Source of the DNA: Sediminibacillus terrae | GTDB lineage: Bacteria; Bacillota; Bacilli; Bacillales; Amphibacillaceae | Assembly: GCF_009602435.1 (NCBI RefSeq) | Contig: NZ_VZDQ01000011.1 | Location: 496,001 to 560,000 of the forward strand | Length of the DNA: 64,000 nucleotides | Direction: 5' to 3' | Shown: piece after piece, positions 22,543 through 30,887 of the stretch | Position numbering within the stretch: position 1 is the stretch's first letter | Layout of the letters: the number at the start of each line of letters is the position of its first letter | The notes under the pieces: model-generated | Databases searched by the model: none | Seen by the model: only the letters and a program-made list of their open reading frames with translations | Told to the model about the DNA's origin: nothing | Made by a program: the position numbers and the translations under genes

Positions 22543-23220
22543 ATGGATAACGCCGTTTCTATATTAGTGGAGACGATTTTTGGATTCTTCGCATTGTTTT
22601 TGATTACGAAATTTTTGGGCAAAACCCAAATTACCCAGTTAACTGCTTTCGATTTTATCGCTGCACTCATTCTCGGTGAACTGGTCGGAAATGCTTTGTT
22701 CGATGATCAAGCAGGATTGTTTGAAATCGGCTACGCGGTGTTGTTATGGGGCGTTTTACTCTATGTGACAGAGATTATGACCCAAAAGTTCAAAAAATCA
22801 CGCAGGCTGCTGGAAGGAATGCCGGCAATCATTATCAACAAGGGGCATCTGCAACGTGAACAAATGAAAAAAAGCAAACTTGATATCAACCAGTTGCAGC
22901 ATCTGCTGCGTGCTAAGGGGGCTTTTTCTGTTAACGAGGTAGCCTTTGCCATCCTGGAAACAGATGGATCCATTTCAGTCATGAAAAAGTCCCAGGCCCA
23001 GCCCCCGACACGCCAGGATATGAATCTTCAGCCGGAGGAACCACTGTTGGCCTTCACCCTCATATCAGACGGTGAAATACTTTATGACAATCTAGCAGAA
23101 GCCGACCTAGATGAAAAGTGGCTGCATACGGAACTTTCCAAGCAAGAGGTCCAGTCACCGAAAGAGGTATTTTTTGCAGAATGGAAAGAGGGCCATCCGC
23201 TGCATGTCCAACCGTATTGA
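22543..23220 (+). CDS. DUF421 membrane protein (YetF/YrbG-like)
   Basis: 225 residues. Three N-terminal membrane helices (about 5-25, 35-52, 58-78) contain the family pattern KFLGKTQITQLTAFDFIAAL and LGELVGNALFDD, followed by a cytosolic domain with GMPAIIINKGHLQREQMKK, LLRAKGAFSVNEVAFAILE and DGSISVMKK. This arrangement defines the DUF421 family; some members affect germination or stress tolerance in Bacillus, but the molecular role is unclear. The start chosen is ATG 22543, eight bases after AAGGGGG; GTG 22537 is too close to the ribosome site. Monocistronic. Confidence 0.88.
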   Translation: MDNAVSILVETIFGFFALFLITKFLGKTQITQLTAFDFIAALILGELVGNALFDDQAGLFEIGYAVLLWGVLLYVTEIMTQKFKKSRRLLEGMPAIIINKGHLQREQMKKSKLDINQLQHLLRAKGAFSVNEVAFAILETDGSISVMKKSQAQPPTRQDMNLQPEEPLLAFTLISDGEILYDNLAEADLDEKWLHTELSKQEVQSPKEVFFAEWKEGHPLHVQPY

Positions 23221-23461
23221 TCAAGTTAGTCCTTAAAGCTTTCCAGTTATTTGGACCGCCGTTCCAGTTTTCTATTCCGTGGGAACTGCTCGGATAAAAA
23301 TCCATTACTTTAGACGGAGTAAGTAAGGAAGGAAAAAGAGAGGCGGTTCATGGATACAATCACTTTTGACGGAGCCGTTGTCTTGGAACAGGAGACAAGA
23401 TTGATGACCTGTATAAACTTAGACTGGACTGACACGTACCGAATAGAGTATGTTTTCCATT

Positions 23462-24364
23462 TTAGTTGATTATCTTGAAGACCCAACGGTAATCCTTTAT
23501 CTCGCTCGTTACCCGATTTTGCTTTAGAAGTGCGATCAAATAAGCAGTAACAGCAGTACGGAACAATAGCCATTGTGATAACTGAGGAGTCCGGACTTGA
23601 TAATGGGCGCACATCGATGCAATCACATCTTCATGCGTCATACCATCCTTTTTTTTGCCGATTTCCTCCTCAAGCCAATCAAGCAGCTGCTTGTGATAGT
23701 CGAGATTCGCCTGAACAGTGGATTGGAAATTCTCTTCAAAAGTACCGTGGCCGGGAACCGAGCCCCGACATGTGACTGTCAGCAATTTATGTAAGCTATC
23801 CATAGCAGTCTGTGCATCGGTAAGATAAGGTATTCCATGCTTTTCCAATTGTTTTTCACCAAAGTAGCTATCCCCAGCATAGAAAATCTCCTGGTAAAGG
23901 AGCCCGAGTTGATGATAACTGTGACCGGGTAAAAGAATCGCTTCGATAGAAAAACTGCCGATTTGGCAAAACCCTTCCTCGATCGTTTGGTCTATTTTAA
24001 TCGGAGTACCTTCCAAAAACTTGTTTCGCAGCTCGGACAGCGGGTCGTTTCCACCAAACAAATACAGCGGTTCGAGGATTGGATATTGCAAAATCGCTTC
24101 TTCCAAAATGGGTGCCGCTGTATGCACAGTGCGTTGATTCTGCAGATAGTGGGCACCTCCGTAGTGGTCTGAATGAGCATGGGTGATAAACAAATGCGTC
24201 AGGGGCAATTCCTCCTGCATCAACCGTTTCAACACCTTTTTCATGGTGGATGCGTCAATCCCCGCGTCAATCAGCATACCTTCCTCCCCGTTCCGTAAAT
24301 AACCAATATTGACAGGACCGTGAAAATAAAAGCATGTATCTTCTTTCAATGTTTGAAATTCCAT
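23462..24364 (-). CDS. MBL-fold metallo-hydrolase
   Basis: About 300 residues. Beta-lactamase-fold hydrolase with a dinuclear metal site: HAHSDH (about residues 63-68), His in LPGHSYHQLG, Asp in IFYAGDSYFGE and a further His in VPGHGTFEEN. A C-terminal helical domain (about 220-300) resembles that of glyoxalase II-like or RNase Z-like relatives. The start is ATG 24364, eight bases after AAGGAG, with ATG 24367 as an alternative. It acts in the cytosol, as no signal peptide is present. Substrate undetermined. Confidence 0.85.
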   Translation of the reverse strand: MEFQTLKEDTCFYFHGPVNIGYLRNGEEGMLIDAGIDASTMKKVLKRLMQEELPLTHLFITHAHSDHYGGAHYLQNQRTVHTAAPILEEAILQYPILEPLYLFGGNDPLSELRNKFLEGTPIKIDQTIEEGFCQIGSFSIEAILLPGHSYHQLGLLYQEIFYAGDSYFGEKQLEKHGIPYLTDAQTAMDSLHKLLTVTCRGSVPGHGTFEENFQSTVQANLDYHKQLLDWLEEEIGKKKDGMTHEDVIASMCAHYQVRTPQLSQWLLFRTAVTAYLIALLKQNRVTSEIKDYRWVFKIIN

Positions 24365-24394
24365 CATACCTGCTCCTTTTCTACTAATTGAACA

Positions 24395-24434
24395 GCCCGC
24401 CTTGCCGGCAGTTACGTCTGCCGATTCAGCGGGC
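24395..24434 (-). terminator. Two-stage GC-rich hairpin, possible terminator
   Basis: GCCCGC (24395-24400)/GCGGGC (24429-24434) encloses CGGCAG (24406-24411)/CTGCCG (24418-24423). It lies just after the stop of the 24444 gene, between two minus-strand genes. The T-run is weak, so termination is not certain. Confidence 0.5.
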
Positions 24435-24443
24435 CTGCTTTCG

Positions 24444-24731
24444 TTATATGGTTTCGCTAAAATGGCGTCCTTTTCCTGTCACATCAGCGTAAACTTTTTC
24501 TGCTAAATAGGATTTATGGACGGTCCTTGGAGTATAAAGAGATTTTTTCATTTCGTTAGGTTTACGATCAGCTTCCGAATTACTGTCCTCTTCTTTTTCG
24601 ATTTGTTTGTGCTTGGTGTCCAGGTTAGCCTTATAAACACCTTCGATATAAAACGGACTAGGTGCACTTCTGGTGACACGCTCTTGGTAATCCTGATATT
24701 GATAAAGCGGGACTGGCAGCATATACCCCAT
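24444..24731 (-). CDS. Hypothetical small protein
   Basis: 95 residues, soluble and charged. The N-terminus MGYMLPVPLYQYQDYQERV is aromatic and proline-containing, followed by a Glu/Lys/Asp-rich central part and a basic C-terminus (LYTPRTVHKSYLAEKVYADV). The start ATG at 24729-24731 has AAGGGGTG upstream. It is the last of three consecutive small minus-strand genes next to the coat-gene region. Its size, composition and context are compatible with a sporulation-associated protein, but no family was recognised. Confidence 0.55.
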   Translation of the reverse strand: MGYMLPVPLYQYQDYQERVTRSAPSPFYIEGVYKANLDTKHKQIEKEEDSNSEADRKPNEMKKSLYTPRTVHKSYLAEKVYADVTGKGRHFSETI

Positions 24732-24801
24732 CTAATTCACCCCTTTTTCCTACCTTTGATTATTCATCTATACCCGCTTTTCCCACAAATTATTCTAGTG
24801 C

Positions 24802-25014
24802 TTACTCCTTATTTATAAATCCTTCCAATTCCTTCATGACGGCTTCCAGCTGAGCTATTTCTTTCTGGAATTGCGTATTCCAGGCACTGGCTTTGCTTTC
24901 CAATTCAGCAATGTGCTTTTCCGGCAGGCGCAGCCACTTTTCGTTTTTGTGTAAATGCTTTTCGATTATTTGCAAATTCTTTTTTAGGGGAAAGACGTCG
25001 GACTTGTCAGCCAT
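24802..25014 (-). CDS. Small coiled-coil hypothetical protein
   Basis: 70 residues, almost entirely helical with heptad-like spacing (LKKNLQIIEKHLHKNEKWL, then ELESKASAWNTQFQKEIAQL). The start chosen is ATG 25012-25014, seven bases after GAGGTG; a longer frame reaching 25143 lacks a ribosome site. It lies between two other small minus-strand genes and may share their transcript. No family was recognised. Confidence 0.6.
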   Translation of the reverse strand: MADKSDVFPLKKNLQIIEKHLHKNEKWLRLPEKHIAELESKASAWNTQFQKEIAQLEAVMKELEGFINKE

Positions 25015-25084
25015 ATCTTCACCTCTTTTATGAAAAAATCGTTTGGATGCAAAAAGAGACAGCAAGTCAGCTGTCCCTCTGATA

Positions 25085-25321
25085 CTAAATCCAGGAGAAC
25101 CCTTTTCTCCCATCCTCTTCATGATGAGCCTCTTCTTGTTCATCGTCTTTCGTTTCCACTGCTTCTACTTGTTCCTTTTCTTCCACTTCCTCCGCTTCTA
25201 CCCTTCTTGGTCCGAAAAATGGATCCACATGTCGCCGTGGTTGTCGTGGCGGTTCAAAAGTGACATTATCCGCTTTGATTACCAAATCTTTCACGTAAAT
25301 GACCTTTTTCTTTTCTGACAT
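25085..25321 (-). CDS. Hypothetical acidic-tail small protein
   Basis: 78 residues. The ordered N-terminal part (KKVIYVKDLVIKADNVTFE) is followed by a basic, Pro/Arg-rich segment with DPFFGPRR and a strongly acidic C-terminal tail. The start ATG at 25319-25321 has AAGGAA and GGGAG upstream. Motifs like DPFFGPRR occur in small spore-associated proteins of Bacilli, and the gene sits beside cotZ/cotO, so a coat or spore link is possible but unproven. The upstream region contains the structured stretch at 25375-25460. Confidence 0.55.
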   Translation of the reverse strand: MSEKKKVIYVKDLVIKADNVTFEPPRQPRRHVDPFFGPRRVEAEEVEEKEQVEAVETKDDEQEEAHHEEDGRKGFSWI

Positions 25322-25374
25322 TTCCTTTCACTCCCTTATTAATGCTGCTCAGTTGGCAAGGAAAGGCTGATCCC

Positions 25375-25460
25375 AGCTTTCGTCTTACCCGATCACCACC
25401 ACAAGGCTACAGGCGGTGAGGACGAAAAGCTGAGCGTTCTCCAATGAGCGCTCCTTTTTA
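25375..25460. other. Structured intergenic segment, candidate RNA element
   Basis: AGCTTTCGTC (25375-25384) pairs with GACGAAAAGCT (25421-25431, one bulge), enclosing TCACC/GGTGA; a second hairpin GAGCG (25432-25436)/CGCTC (25449-25453) is followed by TTTTT on the plus strand. It could be a small RNA on the plus strand or the leader of the 25085-25321 gene on the minus strand. No known family was recognised. Confidence 0.35.
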
Positions 25461-25587
25461 GTAAAGTATTGATCGCTACTATCCTATGTGAATGTCTCAT
25501 TTCGGGTATAGACATCCGCCCTGTTCCCAGGGATGTACAGAAAAAAAATTCCTGAAAGGCAAAACGATATATATGGTATTTGCCCAC

Positions 25588-25614
25588 ACACTAACCCCTT
25601 GCGAACATATTCTA
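25588..25614 (+). promoter_or_regulatory. SigK-type promoter of the CotZ/CotY-like gene
   Basis: AC (25588-25589), a 16-base spacer, then CATATTCTA (25606-25614), an exact match to AC-N16-CATANNNTA. It lies 44 bases before the start codon. Confidence 0.7.
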
Positions 25615-25657
25615 TTAAGGACAAAAGTCAATCATCATTGGAAAGGGGTTAGATAGA

Positions 25658-26113
25658 ATGAGTTGTGGAAGTGATTATAAAACTGGCAGCTGCGTATGCG
25701 ATATCCTGAGGGAAATCTCCGATGCGCAGTCAGATGTACTTTCTGATTGTACCACCAGCTGTGAGCAATCCATCAGCGACCTGTTAGGCGGTAACGATCC
25801 TAGCAACAATGGTTTGGACACAGTACCAGTTATTCTATACTGCAAAGGAAGCTGCAAGCCTTTCAAAGGATTTGGTGTGCCATCCGACGACTTGGGCGAC
25901 GCAACCAGCAGTTTCTATTTCCGGGTGAAAACTGTGGACGACGACTGTTGTGCAGTATTGGAATTGCTGCGTGAGCCAAACGATCATGACGACGATCCAA
26001 AATCTCCAGTTGACCAGGACACCAGTCATCTAGAAGTGACTGGCATTTGCATCACAGTAGATTTGAACTGCTTCTGCCATGTTACTTGTCTGCCAGCCAT
26101 CAGTGCTCTGTAA
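25658..26113 (+). CDS. cotZ: Spore coat protein, CotZ/CotY family
   Basis: 151 residues, Cys-rich outer coat/crust structural protein that cross-links through disulfides and self-assembles into two-dimensional sheets. Cysteines appear in pairs and clusters: CGSDYKTGSCVCDIL near the start, TTSCEQS, LYCKGSCKPF, DDDCCAVLELL, and the C-terminal LNCFCHVTCLPAI. The start ATG at 25658 follows GAAAGGGG. A SigK-type promoter precedes it. It converges on cotO, 64 bases away, and in B. subtilis cotZ, cotY, cotO and fabI are also neighbours. CotY and CotZ cannot be told apart here; only one copy is present. Confidence 0.9.
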   Translation: MSCGSDYKTGSCVCDILREISDAQSDVLSDCTTSCEQSISDLLGGNDPSNNGLDTVPVILYCKGSCKPFKGFGVPSDDLGDATSSFYFRVKTVDDDCCAVLELLREPNDHDDDPKSPVDQDTSHLEVTGICITVDLNCFCHVTCLPAISAL

Positions 26114-26143
26114 TTTTCACAGCAATAAACATTTCATCGAAAG

Positions 26144-26175
26144 AAGTCCGGCCATGGACGGCCGGACTTTTTCTT
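26144..26175. terminator. Terminator between cotZ-like gene and cotO
   Basis: AAGTCCGGCC (26144-26153) pairs perfectly with GGCCGGACTT (26160-26169), followed by TTTTTCTT. It is best placed for the plus-strand coat gene, and may also serve cotO. Confidence 0.85.
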
Positions 26176-26177
26176 GC

Positions 26178-26747
26178 TTAAAATCCCAGTAGTTTAATAC
26201 TTTTGATTGTTTCCTGATCGATTTTTGCTTTGAACGGACGCTTGATCGTCTTCATGTACACAGTTCCTTCTTGATAGTCGTAGATGATTCCCCGATGTGT
26301 ATCTTTATCTGTGACAACTTCGCATTTCATGCGGGGTACCGTCCTCGGCAGTCCGACAAAGTAGTCGATTTTCTCTTCGTTTGTCATGTCCCGAAACCGT
26401 TTGCGGCTCGTTCTTTGGGTTATAGCTGTTTCTTTCGCTTCTTGTTCATTCCCTGAAACTTCCGCCGGCTCTGTATTTTCTTCTGTCTTTTCTTTTGCTG
26501 TGCCCTCCGTTTCAGCAGGGGAATGCTCTGATTGTTGCAAGGCATTTTCTTTCTCTTCCTCTTCCGATTCTTTCCCGTTACTTCGCTTCCTAATTTCTTT
26601 CTCCTTTATGGAGCTTCCACGATCTGGTTTCCGTTTCTTTTTTCTCGGTGTACGGTAGTCGGTTTGCATGGAGGCAGTTGGCTTTTCCATTTTGGGCTGT
26701 GTGATATACAGCATCGGTTCACGGGCGGTGTTTTTGTTTCCCTTCAT
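26178..26747 (-). CDS. cotO: Spore coat protein CotO
   Basis: Coat morphogenetic protein needed for outer-coat assembly, 189 residues. The N-terminal segment MKGNKNTAREPMLYITQP is the family signature. A basic stretch (TPRKKKRKPDRG) and a long Glu/Lys-rich disordered middle follow, and the conserved C-terminal domain begins KRFRDMTNEEKIDYFVGLP and ends with KSIKLLGF. The start chosen is ATG 26745-26747, nine to ten bases after GGGAGGAA. It has a SigK-type promoter upstream. In B. subtilis cotO (yjbX) lies next to fabI; here the repeat at 26876-27512 separates the two. Confidence 0.88.
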   Translation of the reverse strand: MKGNKNTAREPMLYITQPKMEKPTASMQTDYRTPRKKKRKPDRGSSIKEKEIRKRSNGKESEEEEKENALQQSEHSPAETEGTAKEKTEENTEPAEVSGNEQEAKETAITQRTSRKRFRDMTNEEKIDYFVGLPRTVPRMKCEVVTDKDTHRGIIYDYQEGTVYMKTIKRPFKAKIDQETIKSIKLLGF

Positions 26748-26785
26748 AAAAACGGCTTCCTCCCATTCTTCAAAACTCTTCCCCA

Positions 26786-26812
26786 CATTATATGAGTATT
26801 TCCTAGGGATGT
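26786..26812 (-). promoter_or_regulatory. SigK-type promoter of cotO
   Basis: On the minus strand AC (26811-26812), a 16-base spacer and CATATAATG (26786-26794) fit the SigK pattern except for the last base. It lies about 40 bases before the start codon. Confidence 0.65.
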
Positions 26813-26875
26813 GCCTATTTTTATAAACACTATCATTGGAAAAGGAGTTGCTTGTGTTGCAATAAGTATAAACTA

Positions 26876-27512
26876 CGACATAGTTTGAATGCGTCTTCCT
26901 GACTTCCTACTTTTGTTAAGTTGGAGTTCGACGCTGGGAAAATACCCTGCGCTTTCCGCGGGCGGCTGGTGAGCTTCCTCGAGCTGACGCTCTGCGGGAT
27001 CTCACCGAGGCCTTTCCTCCCGCAGGACAAGGAAGGCTGCGGCAGCGATGCATCGCACGAAGAAAATTGTTTTGTATTTTCGAGGAGTCTCCGGGTATTT
27101 TCTTCGCTAGGAACAGCTTTCTGTTTAGAAACGCGTGTACTAGACTTTTTTTATTCATCGTACTCCATGCACCGTATCATCAAATAACATTGCTAGAAAA
27201 ACAAGCGGAAAGTCCAAGGTAAAAAGACGGAACTCCAACTGTCTTTTATGAAAAGAAATACCTATTTCCTGACAAACGTTTGTAAGATGGCTTGTTGGTT
27301 CTCAAGGTAAAAGTCTACGATTCCGTTAATCAGCCTGCTCCTTAGCGTAGGTAGCATACGAAGACTCCTGCGGGAACAGCACGAGCTGAAGATCCACTTG
27401 GTAAATCGCTTTTCTTTACCAAGTTAGCTGAAGCCTTGCCCGCGGAAAGCGAAGTATGCTACCGAAGCGGTGGGTAACACGCTTTTTGAATAGGCAATGG
27501 AACTCCCCGCTA
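26876..27512 (+). repeat. Dual-hairpin composite repeat, copy A
   Basis: About 637 bases. It is nearly identical to copy B (34651-35228) except for an extra segment of about 60 bases at 27024-27083. It has two large imperfect hairpins joined by a roughly 250-base spacer: the first bounded by GAAAATACCC/GGGTATTTTC, the second by GTAGCATAC/GTATGCTAC. No open frame is supported. It lies between cotO and fabI. Confidence 0.85.
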
Positions 27513-27579
27513 CAGTTAGTCCGCAGTTTAGGTCCACTCCAACCTTCAAGGCCACACAAATATAAAAAAGGAGCTATTG

Positions 27580-27611
27580 CAAAAACCGCACACCAATGGG
27601 CGTGCGGTTTT
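27580..27611 (-). terminator. Terminator of fabI
   Basis: AAAACCGCAC (27582-27591) pairs with GTGCGGTTTT (27602-27611), with a T-run on the minus side. Confidence 0.85.
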
Positions 27612-27629
27612 CACTCTGTATTTTTTTGT

Positions 27630-28406
27630 TTAAATACCGAGAATGCTAAAGCCGGAATCGACATGGATAGTTTCCCCAGTCACTCCCCGGGAAAGATCGC
27701 TCATCAGATAATAGGCCGTATCGCCAACTTCTTCCTGGGTTACTGTCCGGCGCAACGGAGCTTTTTCCTCGATTTGCTTCAGTACACTGTTGAACTCGCC
27801 GATACCTTTTGCTGACAGGGTGCGGATCGGACCTGCAGAAATGGCATTGACTCGTATGTTGCGCTTTCCTAAGTCATTGGCCAAATACTTCACACTCGCA
27901 TCAAGACTGGCCTTTGCGACTCCCATGACATTGTAATTTTGCACGACACGTTCTCCACCTAGATACGTCATGGTCACGATGCTTCCGCCCTCTGTCATCA
28001 GTTTTTCTGCAGCTCTTGTAACAGCGACCAGTGAAAAAGCACTTATGTTTTGTGATAACAAGAAGCCGTCCCTGCTCGTTTCGACAAACTCGCCCTTCAA
28101 ATCTTCTTTATCAGCGAATGCAATACAGTGGGCTAGTCCGTGAATCGTGCCGACATCTTCACCAATTTGCTGGAACGTGGCGTTGACCGCTTCATCATTG
28201 GTGACATCACATTCATAAAACAGTGCATCCTGTCCTTCCAATGTGGATACTAACTCTTTTACCGGCTTTTCAAACCGTTCATTGGCATAAGTGAAAATCA
28301 GTCTTGCCCCGGCTTCATGCAGGGACCTTGCAATTCCCCAGGCAATACTCCTTTTATTGGCCACACCCATCACTACATATGTACGGCCTTCCAGTGAAAA
28401 CTTCAT
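27630..28406 (-). CDS. fabI: Enoyl-[acyl-carrier-protein] reductase FabI
   Basis: Catalyses the last step of each fatty-acid elongation cycle, reducing trans-2-enoyl-ACP with NAD(P)H. 258 residues, short-chain dehydrogenase fold. The N-terminal cofactor motif is VMGVANKRSIAWGIA. The catalytic pair is in YNVMGVAK (Tyr and Lys six residues apart), with TYLGGER before it. AISAGPIRTLSAKGI forms the flexible substrate loop. This is the triclosan target family. The start ATG at 28406 has AAGGAGG upstream, and a FapR operator lies 44 bases further up. Single gene with its own terminator. Confidence 0.97.
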   Translation of the reverse strand: MKFSLEGRTYVVMGVANKRSIAWGIARSLHEAGARLIFTYANERFEKPVKELVSTLEGQDALFYECDVTNDEAVNATFQQIGEDVGTIHGLAHCIAFADKEDLKGEFVETSRDGFLLSQNISAFSLVAVTRAAEKLMTEGGSIVTMTYLGGERVVQNYNVMGVAKASLDASVKYLANDLGKRNIRVNAISAGPIRTLSAKGIGEFNSVLKQIEEKAPLRRTVTQEEVGDTAYYLMSDLSRGVTGETIHVDSGFSILGI

Positions 28407-28449
28407 TCTTTTTTCCTCCTTGAGGTTGCTTGCTTTTTAATACTAGTTA

Positions 28450-28466
28450 TTAGTACCTGATACTAT
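28450..28466. promoter_or_regulatory. FapR operator upstream of fabI
   Basis: TTAGTACCTGATACTAT closely matches the 17-bp FapR palindrome TTAGTACCTRGTACTAA. FapR represses lipid-synthesis genes and is released by malonyl-CoA. Confidence 0.85.
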
Positions 28467-28523
28467 TATTATCTTATCGAAACTTTCCGCTAAACACAAC
28501 TGATTTACCGAAATCAGCCCTGC

Positions 28524-28922
28524 CTATGCTTTTGGCACGTTCAATTCCCAAGGTACACCATACTTGTCTATCACTTTCGCATATCGAGCGTTCCAGAATG
28601 TATCCTGCAGTTCCATGGTAACTTGACCTTCGTCGGCTAAAGTCTGATAAACATGCTGGATTTCATCCTCACTTTCAAGCGCTAAGCTTATATCGATCTG
28701 ATTTCCTTTGACCGGTGCTTCCCCGAACACATCGACAAAGTAAAAAACATTCCGATCATCGACGTGCAGCTCGGCGTGTATGTACTTTCCTTCGTGCCCG
28801 TTAAACATTTCTATCCCATCAGCCAGTTGTGTATTTTTGATTTCTCCACCGAAAACCTGCTTATAAAACATTAACGCCTCTTTGCAATTTTCCACGGTGA
28901 TATGCGGAATGATCCTTTGCAT
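28524..28922 (-). CDS. VOC-superfamily protein, PhnB-like
   Basis: 132-residue protein of the vicinal oxygen chelate fold (glyoxalase/bleomycin resistance/PhnB-like). It opens with RIIPHITVENCKEALMFYK and ends with VIDKYGVPWELNV, both typical of PhnB-like members; the FGGEI motif follows strand two. The start chosen is ATG 28920-28922, about nine bases after AAGGAG. It lies between fabI and the antiporter gene. The family includes many proteins without a known substrate, and no function is inferred. Confidence 0.82.
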   Translation of the reverse strand: MQRIIPHITVENCKEALMFYKQVFGGEIKNTQLADGIEMFNGHEGKYIHAELHVDDRNVFYFVDVFGEAPVKGNQIDISLALESEDEIQHVYQTLADEGQVTMELQDTFWNARYAKVIDKYGVPWELNVPKA

Positions 28923-28983
28923 GAACATCCACTCCTTTTCTTCATTTCCATCCATTCTTTTCATTCTCTCTATAAATACAATA

Positions 28984-29014
28984 ATCCTGCCCGACATAAA
29001 TGCCGGACAGGATT
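28984..29014. terminator. Terminator-like hairpin after the antiporter gene
   Basis: AATCCTGCCCG pairs with CGGACAGGATT around a CATAAATG loop, with T7 on the plus side and A-rich sequence on the other. It lies three bases past the antiporter stop, so it most likely serves that gene although the T-run is on the opposite strand. Confidence 0.6.
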
Positions 29015-29017
29015 TTT

Positions 29018-30874
29018 TTAAAAGCCGTATTCCAATAATGACTGCAATTCTTCCACATATTCAGAAGAACCTGTCACGATAAGATGATCCCCCAACCGCA
29101 GCTCCGTATCCCCATGAGGGACGATGGAGTCTTTTCCTCGGAATATCCGCACCATGATGACATCGCCAGTGAACGGAAACTCTCTGATTAGCGTTTCATC
29201 ATACACAGGGTTATTCATATTAATTTCGTACAGTGCGCTCTCCTGTTCAGTCAAAATATCCACGACGCTCGGCGCTACGATCAACGCTTTGAGCAACGCC
29301 TTGCTGGAAAGCAATACAGAGAAAACATCGATTCCCATTTCTTTCAATTCTTTATCGAGTCCAGGTTTTTCCACACGGGCGATGACACGCTCGACGCCCT
29401 TTTCTTTCGCATAGGAAGCAATTTCGGCATTCTTCTCTTCATTCCCGGTGGATACGACCAGAATGTCCACATCGAAAACGTTCTTTTTTTCCATTAACCC
29501 AATATCATAACTGTCCAACTGGGTGATATCGAAAATCGATCTGGTGATTTTCTCATCGAGCTTTTCCATTTTCGTATGGTACATATAGATTTCAAACATA
29601 TTGTTATCCAACTCACGGACAACCGGCAATGTTGCCTGGTTCGTGCCGATGAATGAAACGACTTGCTTATGTTCCGGTTCCACATTATTCACATATAATT
29701 TTTTGAAAACCGGCGGAGTTACCAGACAAGTCAGAACTGCCACCAAAATCAATGCACCTTCCATCTGGTTGTCGATGATGCCCATTCTTTCTCCAATCGT
29801 GGCAGCAGCGATTACCAAAGATAAGGTTGTCGTCAGAATCATTCCGGAACTAATAACCGTCCGCCAATCATACCACTTCCTCATAATCAGCACTGGCACC
29901 AATTTAGATACCAGCAGTGCGATAAATAGCAGCGGAATCAATGCCAGCACTTTCGGATTGCTGAACAAAGACCATAAGTCGATATCGACACCGACCATGA
30001 CAAAAAATATCGGAATTAAAAAGCCATAACCGAAGCTGTCCAGTTTTTGGACTAAATCCTGATTGGGAGATAACAAGGAAACCAAAGCACCGGCCAAAAA
30101 CGCTCCGAGGATGTTTTCAGCACCTACTGTTTCCGACAAGGCAACCAGGAAAATGATCAGTGTAAATACGGCGCGTGTACCGATTTGGATGGTTCCTTTC
30201 GACATCGTCTCCAAAAATGTCTGGTTCCGGAAACGTTTGCCGACAAAATACAACAAAACCCCGGCACCGAATAGTATGAGCAGAAGCCACATATTGCCTG
30301 CCTCTTCACCATAAAACGAAACAAACACCGCCAATAAAATCATTGTCACAAGGTCGGCGATCACGGCAATCAACAGGATTGTCTGACCGACAGTCGTCTT
30401 CATTGCCTGTGCTTCTTTCAAAGTAGGAACGACAACACCGAGTGAAATAGTGGAAATGATCAATGTCATCAAGAACATATTGTCGATAAAGCCGCCCAGC
30501 ACGAACAAGTAGGACAACAGAAGGGAAAACGCCAATATGGCCAGGAACACGATGATGGCAATCCATACAGCGCTAGGCTGTTTATTTGCTTGGCTGTTGT
30601 TGCGTTTGTTTCTGCCCTTCTTAGCAAATATCGTAAAGTCTATTTCCAAACCGCTTAAAAACATGAGAAAAATGAATCCCAACGTGGAAAGTGTCTCCAG
30701 CCAGGTGCTGTCATCTACAATGTTAAAGCCGCTATGTCCAATGATCAGCCCGACGATGATTTCAGCTACGACTACAGGAATGGCTTTCAAACGTAGGCGA
30801 TGCATTAATATCGGGGTGAAAAATGCCGCTAAAATGACAATCACCAGGGAGGTTACTGATTCTCCATGCTCCAT
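29018..30874 (-). CDS. yjbQ: CPA2-family cation:proton antiporter with RCK domain, YjbQ-like
   Basis: 618-residue membrane transporter. The N-terminal Na+/H+ exchanger domain (about 1-395) has roughly twelve helices and typical motifs (GLIIGHSGF, LMFLSGLEIDF, ENILGAFLAGAL). A cytosolic TrkA-N/RCK_N domain (about 405-530, SFIGTNQATLPVVREL) and TrkA-C/RCK_C domain (about 540-618, GDHLIVTGSSEYVEEL) follow. Such proteins exchange K+ or Na+ for protons under ligand control. The start ATG at 30874 follows GGAGG. It lies 13 bases after mgtE on the same strand, so a joint transcript is likely. Ion specificity cannot be read from the sequence. Confidence 0.9.
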   Translation of the reverse strand: MEHGESVTSLVIVILAAFFTPILMHRLRLKAIPVVVAEIIVGLIIGHSGFNIVDDSTWLETLSTLGFIFLMFLSGLEIDFTIFAKKGRNKRNNSQANKQPSAVWIAIIVFLAILAFSLLLSYLFVLGGFIDNMFLMTLIISTISLGVVVPTLKEAQAMKTTVGQTILLIAVIADLVTMILLAVFVSFYGEEAGNMWLLLILFGAGVLLYFVGKRFRNQTFLETMSKGTIQIGTRAVFTLIIFLVALSETVGAENILGAFLAGALVSLLSPNQDLVQKLDSFGYGFLIPIFFVMVGVDIDLWSLFSNPKVLALIPLLFIALLVSKLVPVLIMRKWYDWRTVISSGMILTTTLSLVIAAATIGERMGIIDNQMEGALILVAVLTCLVTPPVFKKLYVNNVEPEHKQVVSFIGTNQATLPVVRELDNNMFEIYMYHTKMEKLDEKITRSIFDITQLDSYDIGLMEKKNVFDVDILVVSTGNEEKNAEIASYAKEKGVERVIARVEKPGLDKELKEMGIDVFSVLLSSKALLKALIVAPSVVDILTEQESALYEINMNNPVYDETLIREFPFTGDVIMVRIFRGKDSIVPHGDTELRLGDHLIVTGSSEYVEELQSLLEYGF

Positions 30875-30887
30875 GTGTTACAACCTC

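Noticed and set aside
23350-23469. 39-codon frame between the DUF421 and metallo-hydrolase genes
   Set aside because: It has a plausible GAGAGG before its ATG, but its sequence resembles nothing known and it overlaps the end of the hydrolase gene.
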